Shown here in pieces: positions 1-10,073 of a stretch of DNA of 30,478 bases. Location: the NCBI GenBank assembly GCA_900540255.1, contig UQFE01000028.1:1-30478 (forward strand), read 5' to 3'. The position numbers and the translations under genes are program-made. The DNA is from an uncultured Clostridium sp. GTDB taxonomy: Bacteria; Bacillota; Clostridia; Clostridiales; Clostridiaceae. Below the pieces are notes generated by a model that saw only the letters and a program-made list of their open reading frames with translations, had not been told where the DNA came from and did not search any database. How positions within the stretch are numbered: the first letter of the stretch is position 1; each line of letters begins with the position of its first letter.

Positions 1-21
1 TAGAAGCATTTAACGAAGAAC

Positions 22-44
22 AAGCTAAGTGTTGCACTTAGCTT
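22..44. other. Perfect 10-bp hairpin at the left edge
   Basis: Arms AAGCTAAGTG and CACTTAGCTT are exact reverse complements around a 3-nt loop. Neither strand shows a T-run right after the stem, so it is not a standard intrinsic terminator. A short plus-strand open frame enters from the left edge and stops with TAG at 39-41; if it is the tail of a gene convergent with the atp operon, the hairpin would overlap its 3' end. The fragment is too short to identify. Confidence 0.5.
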
Positions 45-60
45 GACAATTCGTCTTACA

Positions 61-101
61 AAAAAAAATAAGAAAATCACTTTTTAGCGATTTCCTTATT
101 T
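61..101 (-). terminator. Intrinsic terminator of the atp operon
   Basis: On the minus strand an AAATAAGGAAATCGC arm pairs with GTGATTTTCTTATTT (one G-U pair, one small offset) across a short A-rich loop and runs into a stretch of nine T. It starts about 10 bases after the atpC stop, where the operon should end. Confidence 0.85.
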
Positions 102-110
102 AAACATAAT

Positions 111-509
111 TTATTTTAATTTCAATCTTGCCTTTGCTCTTAATAGCGCTCTATTTGCTCTTTCTATATCGATACGCTCTTCTTTATTATTTAATCTTTC
201 TTTTGCTCTCTTTAAAGCTTCTTCAGCACGATTTACATCAATTTCATCAGGAAAATTAAAAGAATCACAACAAAAATTAATTATATCATCCTTAATATAT
301 ACAATTCCTGAAGATGTAAATAATCTTTTCTTTTCACCTGTACTTGTTGTATAACTACTTACTGTTGGAACAGTAGCAACTATAATTGGTGCATGATTTG
401 CAAGAAATTCAATATTTCCATTGCTTTCTGATGTTGATAAGCTAATAACTTCCTCAGTTAATTTTTCACGTCCTGGAGCTACAATATTAAGTTTTGCTGT
501 CTTCCCCAT
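111..509 (-). CDS. atpC: ATP synthase F1 subunit epsilon
   Basis: This is the epsilon subunit of F1, which joins the gamma stalk to the c-ring and restrains ATP hydrolysis. The 132-residue length is normal for the family. The N-terminal part has the beta-sandwich pattern, including the conserved EFLANHAPIIV segment at about residues 34-44. The C-terminal third is a charged, Ala/Arg-rich helical hairpin (RAEEALKRAKERL, RANRALLRAKARL). It is the last gene of the operon, directly after atpD, with a terminator just downstream. The ATG is preceded by AGGAGATG spanning the end of atpD, suggesting translational coupling. Identification rests on motif and operon position. Confidence 0.97.
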   Translation of the reverse strand: MGKTAKLNIVAPGREKLTEEVISLSTSESNGNIEFLANHAPIIVATVPTVSSYTTSTGEKKRLFTSSGIVYIKDDIINFCCDSFNFPDEIDVNRAEEALKRAKERLNNKEERIDIERANRALLRAKARLKLK

Positions 510-512
510 AAA

Positions 513-1931
<1,419 letters not shown>

Positions 1932-2777
1932 CTACTTTTGAGCTTCGGCTCCCCCAACAATTTCTGAAATTTCTTGCGTTATTATACCTTGCCTAATTCT
2001 ATTAAACTTTATATTAAGACTTTGCAATATATCATTTGCATTTTCTGTAGCACCATCCATTGCTGTCATTCTAGCACTATGTTCACTTGCCTTGGCATTT
2101 AACATACATGTTTTAAGTTGACTCTTTAAATACATATCAATTGCATTTTTAAATACAGCTTCTTTATCTGGTTCAATTATATATTTTCCATCTTCACAGC
2201 TTTCATTTTCTATAGGCAATATTTTAACACTTTTTACTTCTTGTTTAACTGGAGAAATAAATTCTGTATATACTATATTTACTTCAGAAACTTCTCCTTT
2301 TTCATATAAATATATAGCATCATTATATATCTTATTAACATCCTTAGTAGCAGGTATATCTGGTAAATCTACATATTCAGCATATGTACTTATTCCATAT
2401 CTTGAAGCATATGAAATCCCTTTACTTCCAGCAATAACAACCTTAGCTCCACCACTTTTCTTAACTAAGTTATTTAAATACATAATTATATTATTATTAT
2501 AACCTGAACATAATCCTGTGTCTGAAGTTAATACAATATATAGCTTATCTCCTTCGAAGCTTTTATAATAAATTGAGTCAAAATCTTCTGGCATACTAGC
2601 AGCAACTTCATTAATAACTTCTGTACACAAATTATTATATTGCTCATTAGCTACAAGCTCTTTTCTAGCTTTTCTGAGTTTAGAAGTAGCAACAAGCCCC
2701 ATAGCTTTAGTTATTTTTCTAGTACTTTCAACTGACTTTATTCTTCTTTTAATTTCTATAAGTCCCGCTGCGCCCAC
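1932..2777 (-). CDS. atpG: ATP synthase F1 subunit gamma
   Basis: Central rotor stalk of F1, 281 aa. The N-terminal coiled-coil helix begins GLIEIKRRIKSVESTRKITKAM, and the C-terminal helix carries the conserved RMTAMDGATENA and FNRIRQGIITQEISEIVGGAEA segments, which together thread the alpha3beta3 core. The start is GTG rather than ATG: AGGAGG sits 7 bases before it and no in-frame ATG lies closer to the family N-terminus. The start GTG GGC GCA GCG is GC-rich for this genome. It lies between atpA and atpD in the standard order. Confidence 0.98.
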   Translation of the reverse strand: MGAAGLIEIKRRIKSVESTRKITKAMGLVATSKLRKARKELVANEQYNNLCTEVINEVAASMPEDFDSIYYKSFEGDKLYIVLTSDTGLCSGYNNNIIMYLNNLVKKSGGAKVVIAGSKGISYASRYGISTYAEYVDLPDIPATKDVNKIYNDAIYLYEKGEVSEVNIVYTEFISPVKQEVKSVKILPIENESCEDGKYIIEPDKEAVFKNAIDMYLKSQLKTCMLNAKASEHSARMTAMDGATENANDILQSLNIKFNRIRQGIITQEISEIVGGAEAQK

Positions 2778-2797
2778 TGTTTTACCTCCTAAAGAAT

Positions 2798-2821
2798 TGC
2801 ATAGCTATAAAAAGCTATGCA
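2798..2821 (-). other. Intercistronic hairpin between atpA and atpG
   Basis: TGCATAGCT and AGCTATGCA are exact reverse complements around a 6-nt A/T loop, beginning at the atpA stop codon. On the coding strand no T-run follows (AATTCTTTAGGAGG comes next), so it is more likely an mRNA-stability or coupling structure than a terminator. Function is inferred. Confidence 0.6.
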
Positions 2822-4329
2822 TCTTTTAAAAATTCTTTCTTAAATTCAATTATACATTTTTCAATGTTTTCTTTTAAGTTATCACTTAATTGTTTTTCAT
2901 CTATTATTTGCTTTAATACATCTCTATGATGTGTATCCATAAATTCTAAGAATTCATCTTCAAATCTTCTTATATCTTTTACTCTTATATCAGATAAGAA
3001 ATCATTTAAAGTTGCATATAATATAACTATTTGTTTTTCAACATCCATAGGCTTGTATTGTTCTTGCTTTAATACTTCTAATATTCTTTTACCTTTTTCT
3101 AATCTTCTCTTAGAATCAGAATCTAAGTCAGATCCAAATTGAGCAAAGGCTGCAAGTTCTGTATATTGTGCAAGCTCTAATCTTAAAGTTCCTGAAACTT
3201 GTTTCATTGCTTTAATTTGAGCATTACCACCAACTCTTGATACTGAAATACCTGCATTTACTGCTGGTCTTTGTCCAGTATTAAATAACTCACTTTCTAA
3301 GAATATTTGACCATCAGTTATTGATATTACATTAGTTGGAATATATGCTGTTACATCTCCTGCTAATGTTTCTATTATTGGAAGTGCAGTTAATGATCCT
3401 CCACCATGCTCTTTAGATAACTTTGCAGCTCTTTCTAAAAGTCTTGAATGGATATAGAATACATCTCCTGGGTAAGCTTCTCTTCCTGGTGGTCTTCTAA
3501 GTAATAATGACATTGTTCTGTAAGCTACTGCATGCTTAGATAAATCATCATATATTATAAGAACATCTTTCCCCTTATGCATGAAATATTCACCCATACT
3601 ACATCCTGCATATGGAGCTAAGTATTGAAGTGGTGCACTTTCTGATGCAGTTCCTGCAACAATTATTGAATAATCAAGTGCTCCCATTTCCTCTAATGTA
3701 TTAACTATATGTGCAACTGTTGATTGTTTTTGTCCAATAGCTACATATATACATATTACATCTTTACCCTTTTGATTTAAAATAGTATCTACTGCAATTG
3801 CAGTTTTACCTGTTTGTCTATCACCAATTATAAGTTCTCTTTGTCCCTTTCCAATTGGAACCATAGAATCAATTGCCTTAATACCTGTTTGTAATGGCTC
3901 ATTTACTGAAGATCTATCAATAATGCTTGGTGCTGGAACTTCTATTGGTCTAGTTCCTGAATAATTAATAGGTCCTTTACCATCTATTTCTTCACCAAGT
4001 GGATTTACGACTCTTCCTAAAATCCCTTCCCCCACAGGTACTTCAACTATTTTATTTGTTCTTTTAACTATGTCGCCTTCTTTAATTCCTTCTTCAGATC
4101 CTAATAAAACGCATCCAACGTTATCTTGCTCTAGATTTAAAGCCATTCCATATACATTGTTTGGAAACTCTAAAAGTTCACCTTGCATGCAATCATCTAA
4201 TCCATAAACTCTGGCAATTCCATCACCAATTTGGATTATCGTACCTGAATCAGAAGTTTTTATTTGATTTTCATATCTTTGTATTTCTTTTTTTATGATA
4301 GATGTTATTTCTTCTGGTTTTATATTCAT
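2815..4329 (-). CDS. atpA: ATP synthase F1 subunit alpha
   Basis: Non-catalytic, regulatory alpha subunit of F1 (504 aa, normal length). The P-loop GDRQTGKT is at residues 169-176. The conserved [23 protein letters not shown] block and the [12 protein letters not shown] segment follow. The ribosome site is GAGGTGA upstream of the ATG. It starts 10 bases after atpH ends and is followed by the intercistronic hairpin and atpG. A hexamer of three alpha and three beta subunits holds three catalytic and three non-catalytic nucleotide sites. Confidence 0.99.
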   Translation of the reverse strand: MNIKPEEITSIIKKEIQRYENQIKTSDSGTIIQIGDGIARVYGLDDCMQGELLEFPNNVYGMALNLEQDNVGCVLLGSEEGIKEGDIVKRTNKIVEVPVGEGILGRVVNPLGEEIDGKGPINYSGTRPIEVPAPSIIDRSSVNEPLQTGIKAIDSMVPIGKGQRELIIGDRQTGKTAIAVDTILNQKGKDVICIYVAIGQKQSTVAHIVNTLEEMGALDYSIIVAGTASESAPLQYLAPYAGCSMGEYFMHKGKDVLIIYDDLSKHAVAYRTMSLLLRRPPGREAYPGDVFYIHSRLLERAAKLSKEHGGGSLTALPIIETLAGDVTAYIPTNVISITDGQIFLESELFNTGQRPAVNAGISVSRVGGNAQIKAMKQVSGTLRLELAQYTELAAFAQFGSDLDSDSKRRLEKGKRILEVLKQEQYKPMDVEKQIVILYATLNDFLSDIRVKDIRRFEDEFLEFMDTHHRDVLKQIIDEKQLSDNLKENIEKCIIEFKKEFLKDA

Positions 4330-4339
4330 GCAATCACCT

Positions 4340-4879
4340 CTATTCCGTAGTAAGCATTAGCTTTTTCAAGTCTTCTAATCTTGTTTTTACAGTTCCATCT
4401 ATGATGTCATTTCCTATTCTTACATAAATTCCACCTAAGATTTCTGGATCTATTATTTTTTTCAATATAATATCTTTGTTATACTTCTTTTCAAGCTTTT
4501 CTACTAAGGAATTATATTCATATTCTTCTAATGGAATTGTAGTTTTAACAATTCCTTGCAAAACATTTAATTTATCTAAATGGATTTTTTCCATTTCTTT
4601 TAATTTTTCTTTTAAGAATAATATTCTATCTTTTTCTATTAATATTAATAAAAACGATAAAAGTTCTTCATCTATTTTTCCTTTAAAAATATTAATAAAA
4701 ACTCTCTTTTTTTGTTTCGTACTTATTTGAGGATGCTTAATTACTTCTTGAAACTCTTCATCCTTGTCAATAAGCTCGCATATTTCTCTTAAGTCACCCA
4801 GATATTCGTCAACTTTCCCATTTTTTTCAGCAACTTCATATAGTGCAAGGGCATATCTTCGGTCTAAATATTCATACAT
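4340..4879 (-). CDS. atpH: ATP synthase F1 subunit delta
   Basis: Delta subunit (179 aa), which caps the alpha3beta3 head and ties it to the b-subunit peripheral stalk. It begins [19 protein letters not shown], the typical six-helix N-terminal domain, and ends with the family signature [24 protein letters not shown] at about residues 145-168. The start codon is 2 bases from the atpF stop, so the two genes are probably translationally coupled; no strong separate ribosome site is needed. Sequence divergence is high in this family, so the call leans on the C-terminal signature and position. Confidence 0.96.
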   Translation of the reverse strand: MYEYLDRRYALALYEVAEKNGKVDEYLGDLREICELIDKDEEFQEVIKHPQISTKQKKRVFINIFKGKIDEELLSFLLILIEKDRILFLKEKLKEMEKIHLDKLNVLQGIVKTTIPLEEYEYNSLVEKLEKKYNKDIILKKIIDPEILGGIYVRIGNDIIDGTVKTRLEDLKKLMLTTE

Positions 4880-4881
4880 AT

Positions 4882-5361
4882 TTAATTACCTACCTCTGAA
4901 ATAAACTCGTCAATTAACTTCTTATTTTTTTCTTCATCAATATTCTTTTCAATTACTTTCTTAGAAAGTTCTAAAGCTAAATCTATTGCTTCTTTCTTTA
5001 AAGAATATTCTACTTTTTCTCTTTCTCTGTCAATTTCAACTCTAGCTCTTTCAATAATTAAATTTGCTTCTGATTTTGCATCTTCAACAATTTCATTATA
5101 AACTTTTTCAGCCTTTTTCTTATGAGCCTCTGTAATTGCTTTTCCTTCTTCTTTTGCTCTATTCAATGCTCTCTCATTTTCAATTGCAATCATTCTAGCT
5201 TTATCTGTAGCTTCCTCAGCACTATCAAGCCTATCATTTATATAATCTTCTCTTTCATCTATTATTGCTTTAACTTTACCAAAAAAGAAATGTTTTAGTA
5301 TAGCTAAAAGAATAATAAAGTTAATAACTGAGGCTAATATTAATCCTAAATTTATTTCCAT
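4882..5361 (-). CDS. atpF: ATP synthase Fo subunit b
   Basis: Peripheral-stalk b subunit (159 aa). A single N-terminal membrane helix spans about residues 5-27 ([20 protein letters not shown]). The remainder is a long charged helix rich in Ala, Glu, Lys and Arg, fitting the right-handed coiled coil of a b dimer, with [17 protein letters not shown] early in the soluble part. One b gene is present and no second b-prime copy, so a homodimer is expected. It lies between atpE and atpH as in other bacteria with this operon. Confidence 0.97.
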   Translation of the reverse strand: MEINLGLILASVINFIILLAILKHFFFGKVKAIIDEREDYINDRLDSAEEATDKARMIAIENERALNRAKEEGKAITEAHKKKAEKVYNEIVEDAKSEANLIIERARVEIDREREKVEYSLKKEAIDLALELSKKVIEKNIDEEKNKKLIDEFISEVGN

Positions 5362-5406
5362 TTATTTCTTTCGCCTCCCCTTTGGAGTACTTAATATTTT
5401 TAATAA

Positions 5407-5640
5407 TTAGCTTAATCCAACGAATATTAAAATGATTGAAACTAATAATCCATATATAGCTGTTGCTTCAGCAAAACCTGCTCCTATCATTAAAGCTGTT
5501 GTTATCTTACCACTTGCTTCTGGTTGTCTAGCTATACCTTCTACTGCCTTTCCTGTTGCATTTCCTATTCCTATAGCTGCTCCTATACCTACTAATACTG
5601 ATATTGCAGCTGCTAATGCTCTTACTGAAATTTGATCCAT
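5407..5640 (-). CDS. atpE: ATP synthase Fo subunit c (ring proteolipid)
   Basis: Rotor-ring subunit c, 77 aa, two membrane helices joined by the polar loop ARQPEASG. The ion-binding carboxylate is Glu58 in [10 protein letters not shown]. In sodium-type rings such as that of Ilyobacter, a Gln in helix 1 and a Ser just after the Glu are ligands. Here those positions are Ile25 and Ala59, so a proton-coupled ring is more likely; this is inference from alignment by eye. AGGAGG precedes the ATG. The 90-base gap from atpB holds a small CTAAAT/ATTTAG hairpin and an A/T-rich leader that may favour the high translation c needs. Confidence 0.98.
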   Translation of the reverse strand: MDQISVRALAAAISVLVGIGAAIGIGNATGKAVEGIARQPEASGKITTALMIGAGFAEATAIYGLLVSIILIFVGLS

Positions 5641-5730
5641 AATAAATTCCTCCTAAACTTTGTTTTTTACTTTAGTCTTTTTGATTAATAAATAAATTTA
5701 ATAACTAAATCATTAATTTAGATTTTTTGC

Positions 5731-6414
5731 TTAGTGCTCTACTGTTATCTTTATATTTATCATTGTTAACATTACAAAAATAACCATTTGAATACAACCA
5801 TCAAATATATCAAAATATGCATGTAGTGGCACTGGTAGTCCAATTTGTGCAATCCAAGCAATCTTATCCAATGATTCATAAACTAATTCTACTAAGAATG
5901 ATGCTGCCAAGATATTACCAAATAATCTTAATGATAATGATACTGGAAGCATAACTCTTTCAATTACATTTATTGGTAACATCATAAGCATTGGTTGTCC
6001 ATAACCTAAGAAATAATGCCCAATTCCAATTTTTTTCATTGTATATCCTTGAATTACTACAAATGATATTAAACCTAATGCAAGTGTTACACTAAAGTTA
6101 TTGGTAACAGGTGTTATACCAACTAAACCTAACAAATTCATAGTAACTATAAAAACTGCTAATGTTCCTATAAATGGTATCATATCTCCATACTGTTCAC
6201 CCATATTTGCATTTACAACATTTTGAATTGTGGTATATATGTATTCTACTACCACTTGTTTTTTTCCAGTAGGCCTACGTTTTAAATCTTTTGTTGCCCA
6301 CCATGCCAATATTCCTATTAATAATACAAGTACTAATTGAATTATAGCTTCTGGCTTAATATCAATTACCAGCTTTCCAATATTAAAAGAAAAAATAGGA
6401 TGAGTTAATTCCAT
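5731..6414 (-). CDS. atpB: ATP synthase Fo subunit a
   Basis: Stator a subunit (227 aa), which forms the two ion half-channels beside the c-ring. Several hydrophobic helices are visible. The essential channel arginine is Arg163 in the conserved SLRLFGN segment, and a second conserved block lies near the C-terminus. The ribosome site is GGAAAGGAAGTG before the ATG. The start is immediately after the atpI stop codon with no gap, implying coupling. It is the first core ATPase gene after atpI. Confidence 0.98.
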   Translation of the reverse strand: MELTHPIFSFNIGKLVIDIKPEAIIQLVLVLLIGILAWWATKDLKRRPTGKKQVVVEYIYTTIQNVVNANMGEQYGDMIPFIGTLAVFIVTMNLLGLVGITPVTNNFSVTLALGLISFVVIQGYTMKKIGIGHYFLGYGQPMLMMLPINVIERVMLPVSLSLRLFGNILAASFLVELVYESLDKIAWIAQIGLPVPLHAYFDIFDGCIQMVIFVMLTMINIKITVEH

Positions 6415-6786
6415 CTACTCACTTCCTTTCCGACTTCTTATCCAGCTAAAAATTATAATAGGGAAATGTGAAATAAATCCTCCCAAGTAAGTTAAGAGAT
6501 AGAATAAATTTTTTGCAAACAACATTGCAAATAATGCTACGCACAATATCCTAATTATATAACTTAATGGAAATATAATTTTTGGAATAGTAGTTACTCC
6601 ATTTAAATTCTTGTCCAAAATAATTCCACTTACTAAAAAATTAGCTATAGAAACCGCCAATCCAAATAAATATATAAGTGAAATATTTGTCCCAAAAAAA
6701 CAATAAAGAATAATAGATATACATATCCCTAACACAATATCATATTTAACTGAATTCTTTAATAATAGCTTCACTTCAGTAGTCAT
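6415..6786 (-). CDS. atpI: AtpI-like membrane protein
   Basis: Small membrane protein of 123 aa with four predicted hydrophobic segments, the first gene of the ATP synthase operon. AtpI family members are accessory proteins reported to help c-ring assembly or ion uptake; they are not part of the final enzyme. Sequence conservation is low, and the call depends mainly on size, four-helix topology and position directly before atpB. AGGAGG lies 7 bases before the ATG, and a promoter-like pair lies 30-60 bases upstream. Confidence 0.85.
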   Translation of the reverse strand: MTTEVKLLLKNSVKYDIVLGICISIILYCFFGTNISLIYLFGLAVSIANFLVSGIILDKNLNGVTTIPKIIFPLSYIIRILCVALFAMLFAKNLFYLLTYLGGFISHFPIIIFSWIRSRKGSE

Positions 6787-6813
6787 CTATCATCCTCCTA
6801 TTAATCGTATGTT

Positions 6814-6843
6814 ATTATACGCCTCCCTTAAAATTAATGTAAA
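6814..6843 (-). promoter_or_regulatory. Likely sigma-A promoter of the atp operon
   Basis: Read on the minus strand: -35 TTTACA (6838-6843), 18-base spacer, -10 TATAAT (6814-6819), ending 27 bases before the atpI start. The -10 is a consensus match and the -35 differs from TTGACA at two positions. Confidence 0.7.
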
Positions 6844-7260
6844 TCTTATTTTACTCTATTTTTTATAGTTTTCAGCTATATTTTGCCTTTATAACTCAAT
6901 ACTTCTTTATTACTTACCTAAATTGCTATTTTTAAGCATTTTCTTTTTTTTTGACAAATAAAAAATTAAAATTTCTTTTTTTTAAATTTTCTTAATATTC
7001 CATCTTTCGCCTTTTTATATTTGTTAACGTTTCATAAATTATAATTTTTATTAATTTTTATAAAATTTATTATTATTTTAATTAATTTATTTTATTTTTT
7101 TATTATTCCCCAATTTTTATTATATATGTATTCAATGAAATACTATTAAATTATGAATAATTTACTTTTAATTTATTCATAATTTTTTTTTAAAATTTTT
7201 TTCATTTTATAATTAATCGCAATATTTTTCCATATTATTCTATTTATTATGCTAAAATTC
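6844..7260. other. AT-rich spacer without a gene
   Basis: About 417 bases, extremely A/T-rich, with no credible coding frame. It contains a 13-bp A/T-only inverted repeat (7148-7160 with 7173-7185) followed by T's on the plus strand, and an isolated TTGACA at 6951-6956 with no fitting -10. I see nothing else that can be supported. Confidence 0.6.
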
Positions 7261-7366
7261 AAAAGGGGATGTCGCACTAAAATTTTTATACACAATATAT
7301 TGTTTAAAAAAATAAAAATTAATACAATATATTGTAGTATTTATTCTTAATACGACATCCCCTTTT
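7261..7366. repeat. 106-bp terminal-inverted-repeat element, copy 1
   Basis: The ends AAAAGGGGATGTCG and CGACATCCCCTTTT are exact 14-base reverse complements. The 43-base arms remain largely complementary inward, each ending in the 12-base palindrome ACAATATATTGT (7292-7303 and 7324-7335), around a 20-base A/T core. No coding capacity. It begins 10 bases after the thlA stop and, as RNA, would fold into a long stem followed by T's, so it can serve as the thlA terminator. Its reverse complement matches copy 2 (12264-12369) at all but 6 of 106 positions. No clear target-site duplication. Confidence 0.93.
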
Positions 7367-7376
7367 CATTATAGTA

Positions 7377-8558
7377 CTACTCTCTTTCAACAACCAATGC
7401 AGTTCCCATTCCTCCACCTATACAAAGAGTTGCTAGTCCTTTTTTAGCATCTCTTTTTTGCATTTCATGAAGTAATGTAACTAAAATTCTAGCTCCTGAA
7501 GCACCTACTGGATGACCAAGTGCAATTGCTCCCCCATTAACATTTACTTTATTCATATCAAAATTTAAATCTTTAGCAACTGCTAAACTTTGTGCTGCAA
7601 ATGCTTCATTTGCTTCAATTAAATCCATATCTTCCACTGTTAATCCAGCACCTTCTAATGCCTTTTTAGTTGCGTGGAATGGCCCATATCCCATTATTGA
7701 AGGATCTAATCCCTTACTTCCATAAGAAAGTATCTTTGCCATTGGTTTTAATCCTAATTGAGCTGCTTTTTCTGCACTCATAACTACAAATGCTGCTGCT
7801 CCATCATTAATTCCAGATGCATTAGCAGCTGTAACTGTACCATCTTTAATGAATGCAGGCTTTAATTTTGCCATCTTTTCAATTGTTGAACCAAATCTAG
7901 GGAACTCATCTTGTGCAAATACCTTTGGTTCTCCCTTTCTTTGTGGTATAATAACAGGTACAATTTCATCTACAAATCTACCTTCTTTAATAGCCTTTTC
8001 AGCCTTTAATTGTGAATTTAATGAGAACTCATCTTGCATTTCTCTTGTTAATCCCCATTCTTTAGCAATATTTTCAGCAGTTACTCCCATATGATAGTTA
8101 TTAAATGCATCCCATAAAGCATCCTTTATCATAGTATCAACTATTTTTCCATCACCCATTCTTTGTCCCCATCTTGCTCCTGGAACAGCATATGGTGCGG
8201 CAGACATATTTTCCATACCACCAGCAACCACTACATCACAATCTCCTGCCTTTATCATTTGAGCTGCTAATGCAACACATCTTAATCCTGATCCACAAAC
8301 TTTATTTATTGTCATTGCAGGAACTTCTACTGGTAATCCAGCTTTTACAGCAGCTTGTCTAGCTACATTTTGACCTTGAGCCGCTTGTATAACATTCCCC
8401 ATTACTACTTCTTCAACTAATTCTGGTTTTATTCCAGCTCTATTTACAGCTTCTTTAATTACTATTGCTCCTAATTCTGATGAAGGAACATCCTTTAATG
8501 ATCCTCCAAATGATCCAATTGCAGTTCTTACTGCACTAACTATTACTACCTCTCTCAT
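7377..8558 (-). CDS. thlA: Acetyl-CoA acetyltransferase (thiolase)
   Basis: Biosynthetic thiolase (393 aa) condensing two acetyl-CoA to acetoacetyl-CoA, the first step toward butyrate and solvents in saccharolytic clostridia. The active-site residues are in place: nucleophile Cys88 in [10 protein letters not shown], His349 in [12 protein letters not shown], and Cys379 in CIGGGMG. AGGAGG precedes the ATG. It stands alone between a promoter with a Rex-type operator and the inverted-repeat element that can end transcription. The gene name follows clostridial use for an acetyl-CoA C-acetyltransferase; paralogues elsewhere in the genome cannot be excluded. Confidence 0.97.
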   Translation of the reverse strand: MREVVIVSAVRTAIGSFGGSLKDVPSSELGAIVIKEAVNRAGIKPELVEEVVMGNVIQAAQGQNVARQAAVKAGLPVEVPAMTINKVCGSGLRCVALAAQMIKAGDCDVVVAGGMENMSAAPYAVPGARWGQRMGDGKIVDTMIKDALWDAFNNYHMGVTAENIAKEWGLTREMQDEFSLNSQLKAEKAIKEGRFVDEIVPVIIPQRKGEPKVFAQDEFPRFGSTIEKMAKLKPAFIKDGTVTAANASGINDGAAAFVVMSAEKAAQLGLKPMAKILSYGSKGLDPSIMGYGPFHATKKALEGAGLTVEDMDLIEANEAFAAQSLAVAKDLNFDMNKVNVNGGAIALGHPVGASGARILVTLLHEMQKRDAKKGLATLCIGGGMGTALVVERE

Positions 8559-8591
8559 AAAAATCCTCCTATTAATTTACCCTAAAATCAT

Positions 8592-8633
8592 AATAGTGCT
8601 AATTGCTTAAATTGTTAAACAATTAACACTATT
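8592..8633. promoter_or_regulatory. 14-bp dyad in the thlA leader
   Basis: AATAGTGCTAATTG (8592-8605) and CAATTAACACTATT (8620-8633) are reverse complements with one mismatch, around a 14-base spacer. It contains the Rex-like operator. Part of the distal arm would lie upstream of the expected transcription start, so it may act as DNA rather than as a full mRNA hairpin. Confidence 0.6.
8612..8629. promoter_or_regulatory. Rex-type redox operator of thlA
   Basis: TTGTTAAACAATTAACAC fits the Rex consensus TTGTTAANNNNTTAACAA at 13 of 14 specified positions. It lies just downstream of the thlA -10 box, over the expected start point, where binding would repress. Rex senses NADH/NAD+; control of thiolase and butyrate/butanol genes by Rex is established in Clostridium acetobutylicum. 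Binding here is inferred. Confidence 0.75.
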
Positions 8634-8663
8634 ATTATACCACTTTATTTTTTCCATTTTCAA
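8634..8663 (-). promoter_or_regulatory. Sigma-A promoter of thlA
   Basis: Minus strand: -35 TTGAAA (8658-8663), 18-base spacer, -10 TATAAT (8634-8639). The start would fall near 8627, inside the Rex-like operator, leaving a leader of about 70 bases. Confidence 0.75.
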
Positions 8664-8799
8664 CTAATTTTAAAAATATTTTACTTTTTGTTTAAAGTTT
8701 TAATTATTTTAATAATCTTATTTTTTACTTATAGTTAATAAACTTATATTACCTTTAATATATTAAGAGATGTTTTTTTACTTACTATATAATTGCAAG

Positions 8800-9297
8800 C
8801 TAAACATCATCTATATTTAATGATAAGTTTATTTCTTTATAACTTGGAACTAACTGCCTTAATTCAACTCCTGCACACTTAAACATCATTTTAGATGCCT
8901 TTACTGAATCAGTATTAGCATATTTATCACTTAAATAAACTACTTCACTAATCCCTGATTGAATTATTGCCTTTGCACATTCATTACATGGAAAAAGTGC
9001 TACATATATTTTACATCCTGATAAATCCTTTCCCTTTGCATTTAGTATTGCGTTTAATTCTGCATGAACAACAAAAGGATATTTTGTATTTAACATTTCT
9101 CCTTCTTTTTCCCATGGAAATTCATCATCTGAACATCCCTTTGGTAAACCATTATATCCTATACTTTCTATTACATTATTTTTATTTACTATACAAGCTC
9201 CTACTTGTGTATTTGGGTCCTTACTTCTCTTTCCAGATAATAATGCTACTGACATAAAGTAATCATCCCAACATAAGTAACCTTCTCTTTTTGCCAT
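8800..9297 (-). CDS. dCMP deaminase (ComEB-like)
   Basis: Zinc-dependent deaminase of the cytidine/deoxycytidylate family (165 aa), expected to turn dCMP into dUMP for dTTP synthesis. The zinc and catalytic residues are visible: HAE at 78-80 (His78, Glu80) and PCNECAK with Cys104 and Cys107. The N-terminal KDPNTQVGACIV block is typical of dCMP deaminases and ComEB. The ribosome site is AAAGGTTG, 8 bases before the ATG. It follows the upp terminator in the same direction, so it is probably transcribed separately or by read-through. Competence function as in Bacillus ComEB cannot be inferred. Confidence 0.92.
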   Translation of the reverse strand: MAKREGYLCWDDYFMSVALLSGKRSKDPNTQVGACIVNKNNVIESIGYNGLPKGCSDDEFPWEKEGEMLNTKYPFVVHAELNAILNAKGKDLSGCKIYVALFPCNECAKAIIQSGISEVVYLSDKYANTDSVKASKMMFKCAGVELRQLVPSYKEINLSLNIDDV

Positions 9298-9361
9298 TTT
9301 TATTACAACCTTTCATTTAATTTTTAATTAATAGCTTATGTATAAATTAATCATTATCTAA

Positions 9362-9395
9362 ATTTAAAAAATGCGAAAACCTACTGGCTTCGCAC
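9362..9395 (-). terminator. Intrinsic terminator after upp
   Basis: On the minus strand GTGCGAAGCC pairs with GGTTTTCGCAT (one bulge, G-U pairs) around an AGTA loop and is followed by a T-rich run. It starts about 10 bases past the upp stop; the opposite strand also has a T-run, so it may work both ways. Confidence 0.8.
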
Positions 9396-9405
9396 TTTTT
9401 TATTT

Positions 9406-10035
9406 TTATTTAGTTCCAAAAAGTCTATCTCCAGCATCACCAAGACCTGGTACAATATACCCCTTTTCATTTAATTTTTCATCAATAGATGCTAAATATA
9501 TATCAACATCTGGATGTTTCTCTTGTACAAGCTTAACTCCTTCTGGAGAAGAAATTAAACACATTAATCTAATCTTTTTAGCTCCTCTTTTCTTTAATAA
9601 AGAAATAGCATCAGCTGCAGAACCACCCGTTGCTAACATTGGGTCTACTACAATTATATCTCTTTCAGCTATATCTTGAGGTAACTTACAGAAATATTCT
9701 ACTGGTTGAAGTGTTTCTTCATCTCTATATAATCCAATATGCCCTACCTTAGCTGCTGGTATTAAGTTTAATATTCCATCAACCATTCCAAGACCAGCTC
9801 TTAATATTGGTACTATAGCAATCTTCTTACCTGCTAACATTTGGCACTTTGTTTTACAAATTGGAGTTTCTACTTCAACTTCCTCTGTTTCTAAATCTCT
9901 TGTAACTTCATAAGCCATTAGCATAGAAACTTCTTCTACTAATTCTCTAAAATATTTTGATCCAGTATCCTTACTTCTAATATATGCTAACTTATGTAAT
10001 ATTAAAGGATGTTTAATTTCTGTTACTTTACTCAT
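9406..10035 (-). CDS. upp: Uracil phosphoribosyltransferase
   Basis: Pyrimidine-salvage enzyme (209 aa) joining uracil and PRPP to give UMP. The PRPP-binding loop [10 protein letters not shown] is at residues 131-140, with the conserved PILRAGLGM segment at 76-84 and the uracil-binding [13 protein letters not shown] near the C-terminus. Length and ends match the family. The ribosome site TAGGAGG precedes the ATG. It follows rpiB by 38 bases in the same direction, probably in one transcript, and ends at an intrinsic terminator. Confidence 0.98.
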   Translation of the reverse strand: MSKVTEIKHPLILHKLAYIRSKDTGSKYFRELVEEVSMLMAYEVTRDLETEEVEVETPICKTKCQMLAGKKIAIVPILRAGLGMVDGILNLIPAAKVGHIGLYRDEETLQPVEYFCKLPQDIAERDIIVVDPMLATGGSAADAISLLKKRGAKKIRLMCLISSPEGVKLVQEKHPDVDIYLASIDEKLNEKGYIVPGLGDAGDRLFGTK

Positions 10036-10073
10036 TGTTAATTTCCTCCTAGTTAAACCTTAAATATATTTAA

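Noticed and set aside
5432..5635. 67-codon plus-strand frame opposite atpE
   Set aside because: Exact mirror of the repetitive Ala/Gly/Ile codons of atpE, without a ribosome site or promoter.
6951..6956. TTGACA on the plus strand as a promoter
   Set aside because: No -10 match at 16-18 bases; the neighbourhood is T-runs.
7148..7185. 13-bp A/T inverted repeat followed by T's, like a plus-strand terminator
   Set aside because: The stem contains almost only A-T pairs and no plus-strand gene or promoter feeds it; in such AT-rich sequence this arises easily.
7261..7366. Target-site duplication around repeat copy 1
   Set aside because: Left ATTC and right CATT flanks do not form a convincing direct repeat next to the ends.
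8174..8362. Leu/Gln-rich plus-strand frame opposite thlA
   Set aside because: Low-complexity shadow of the thiolase codons on the other strand; no start signals.
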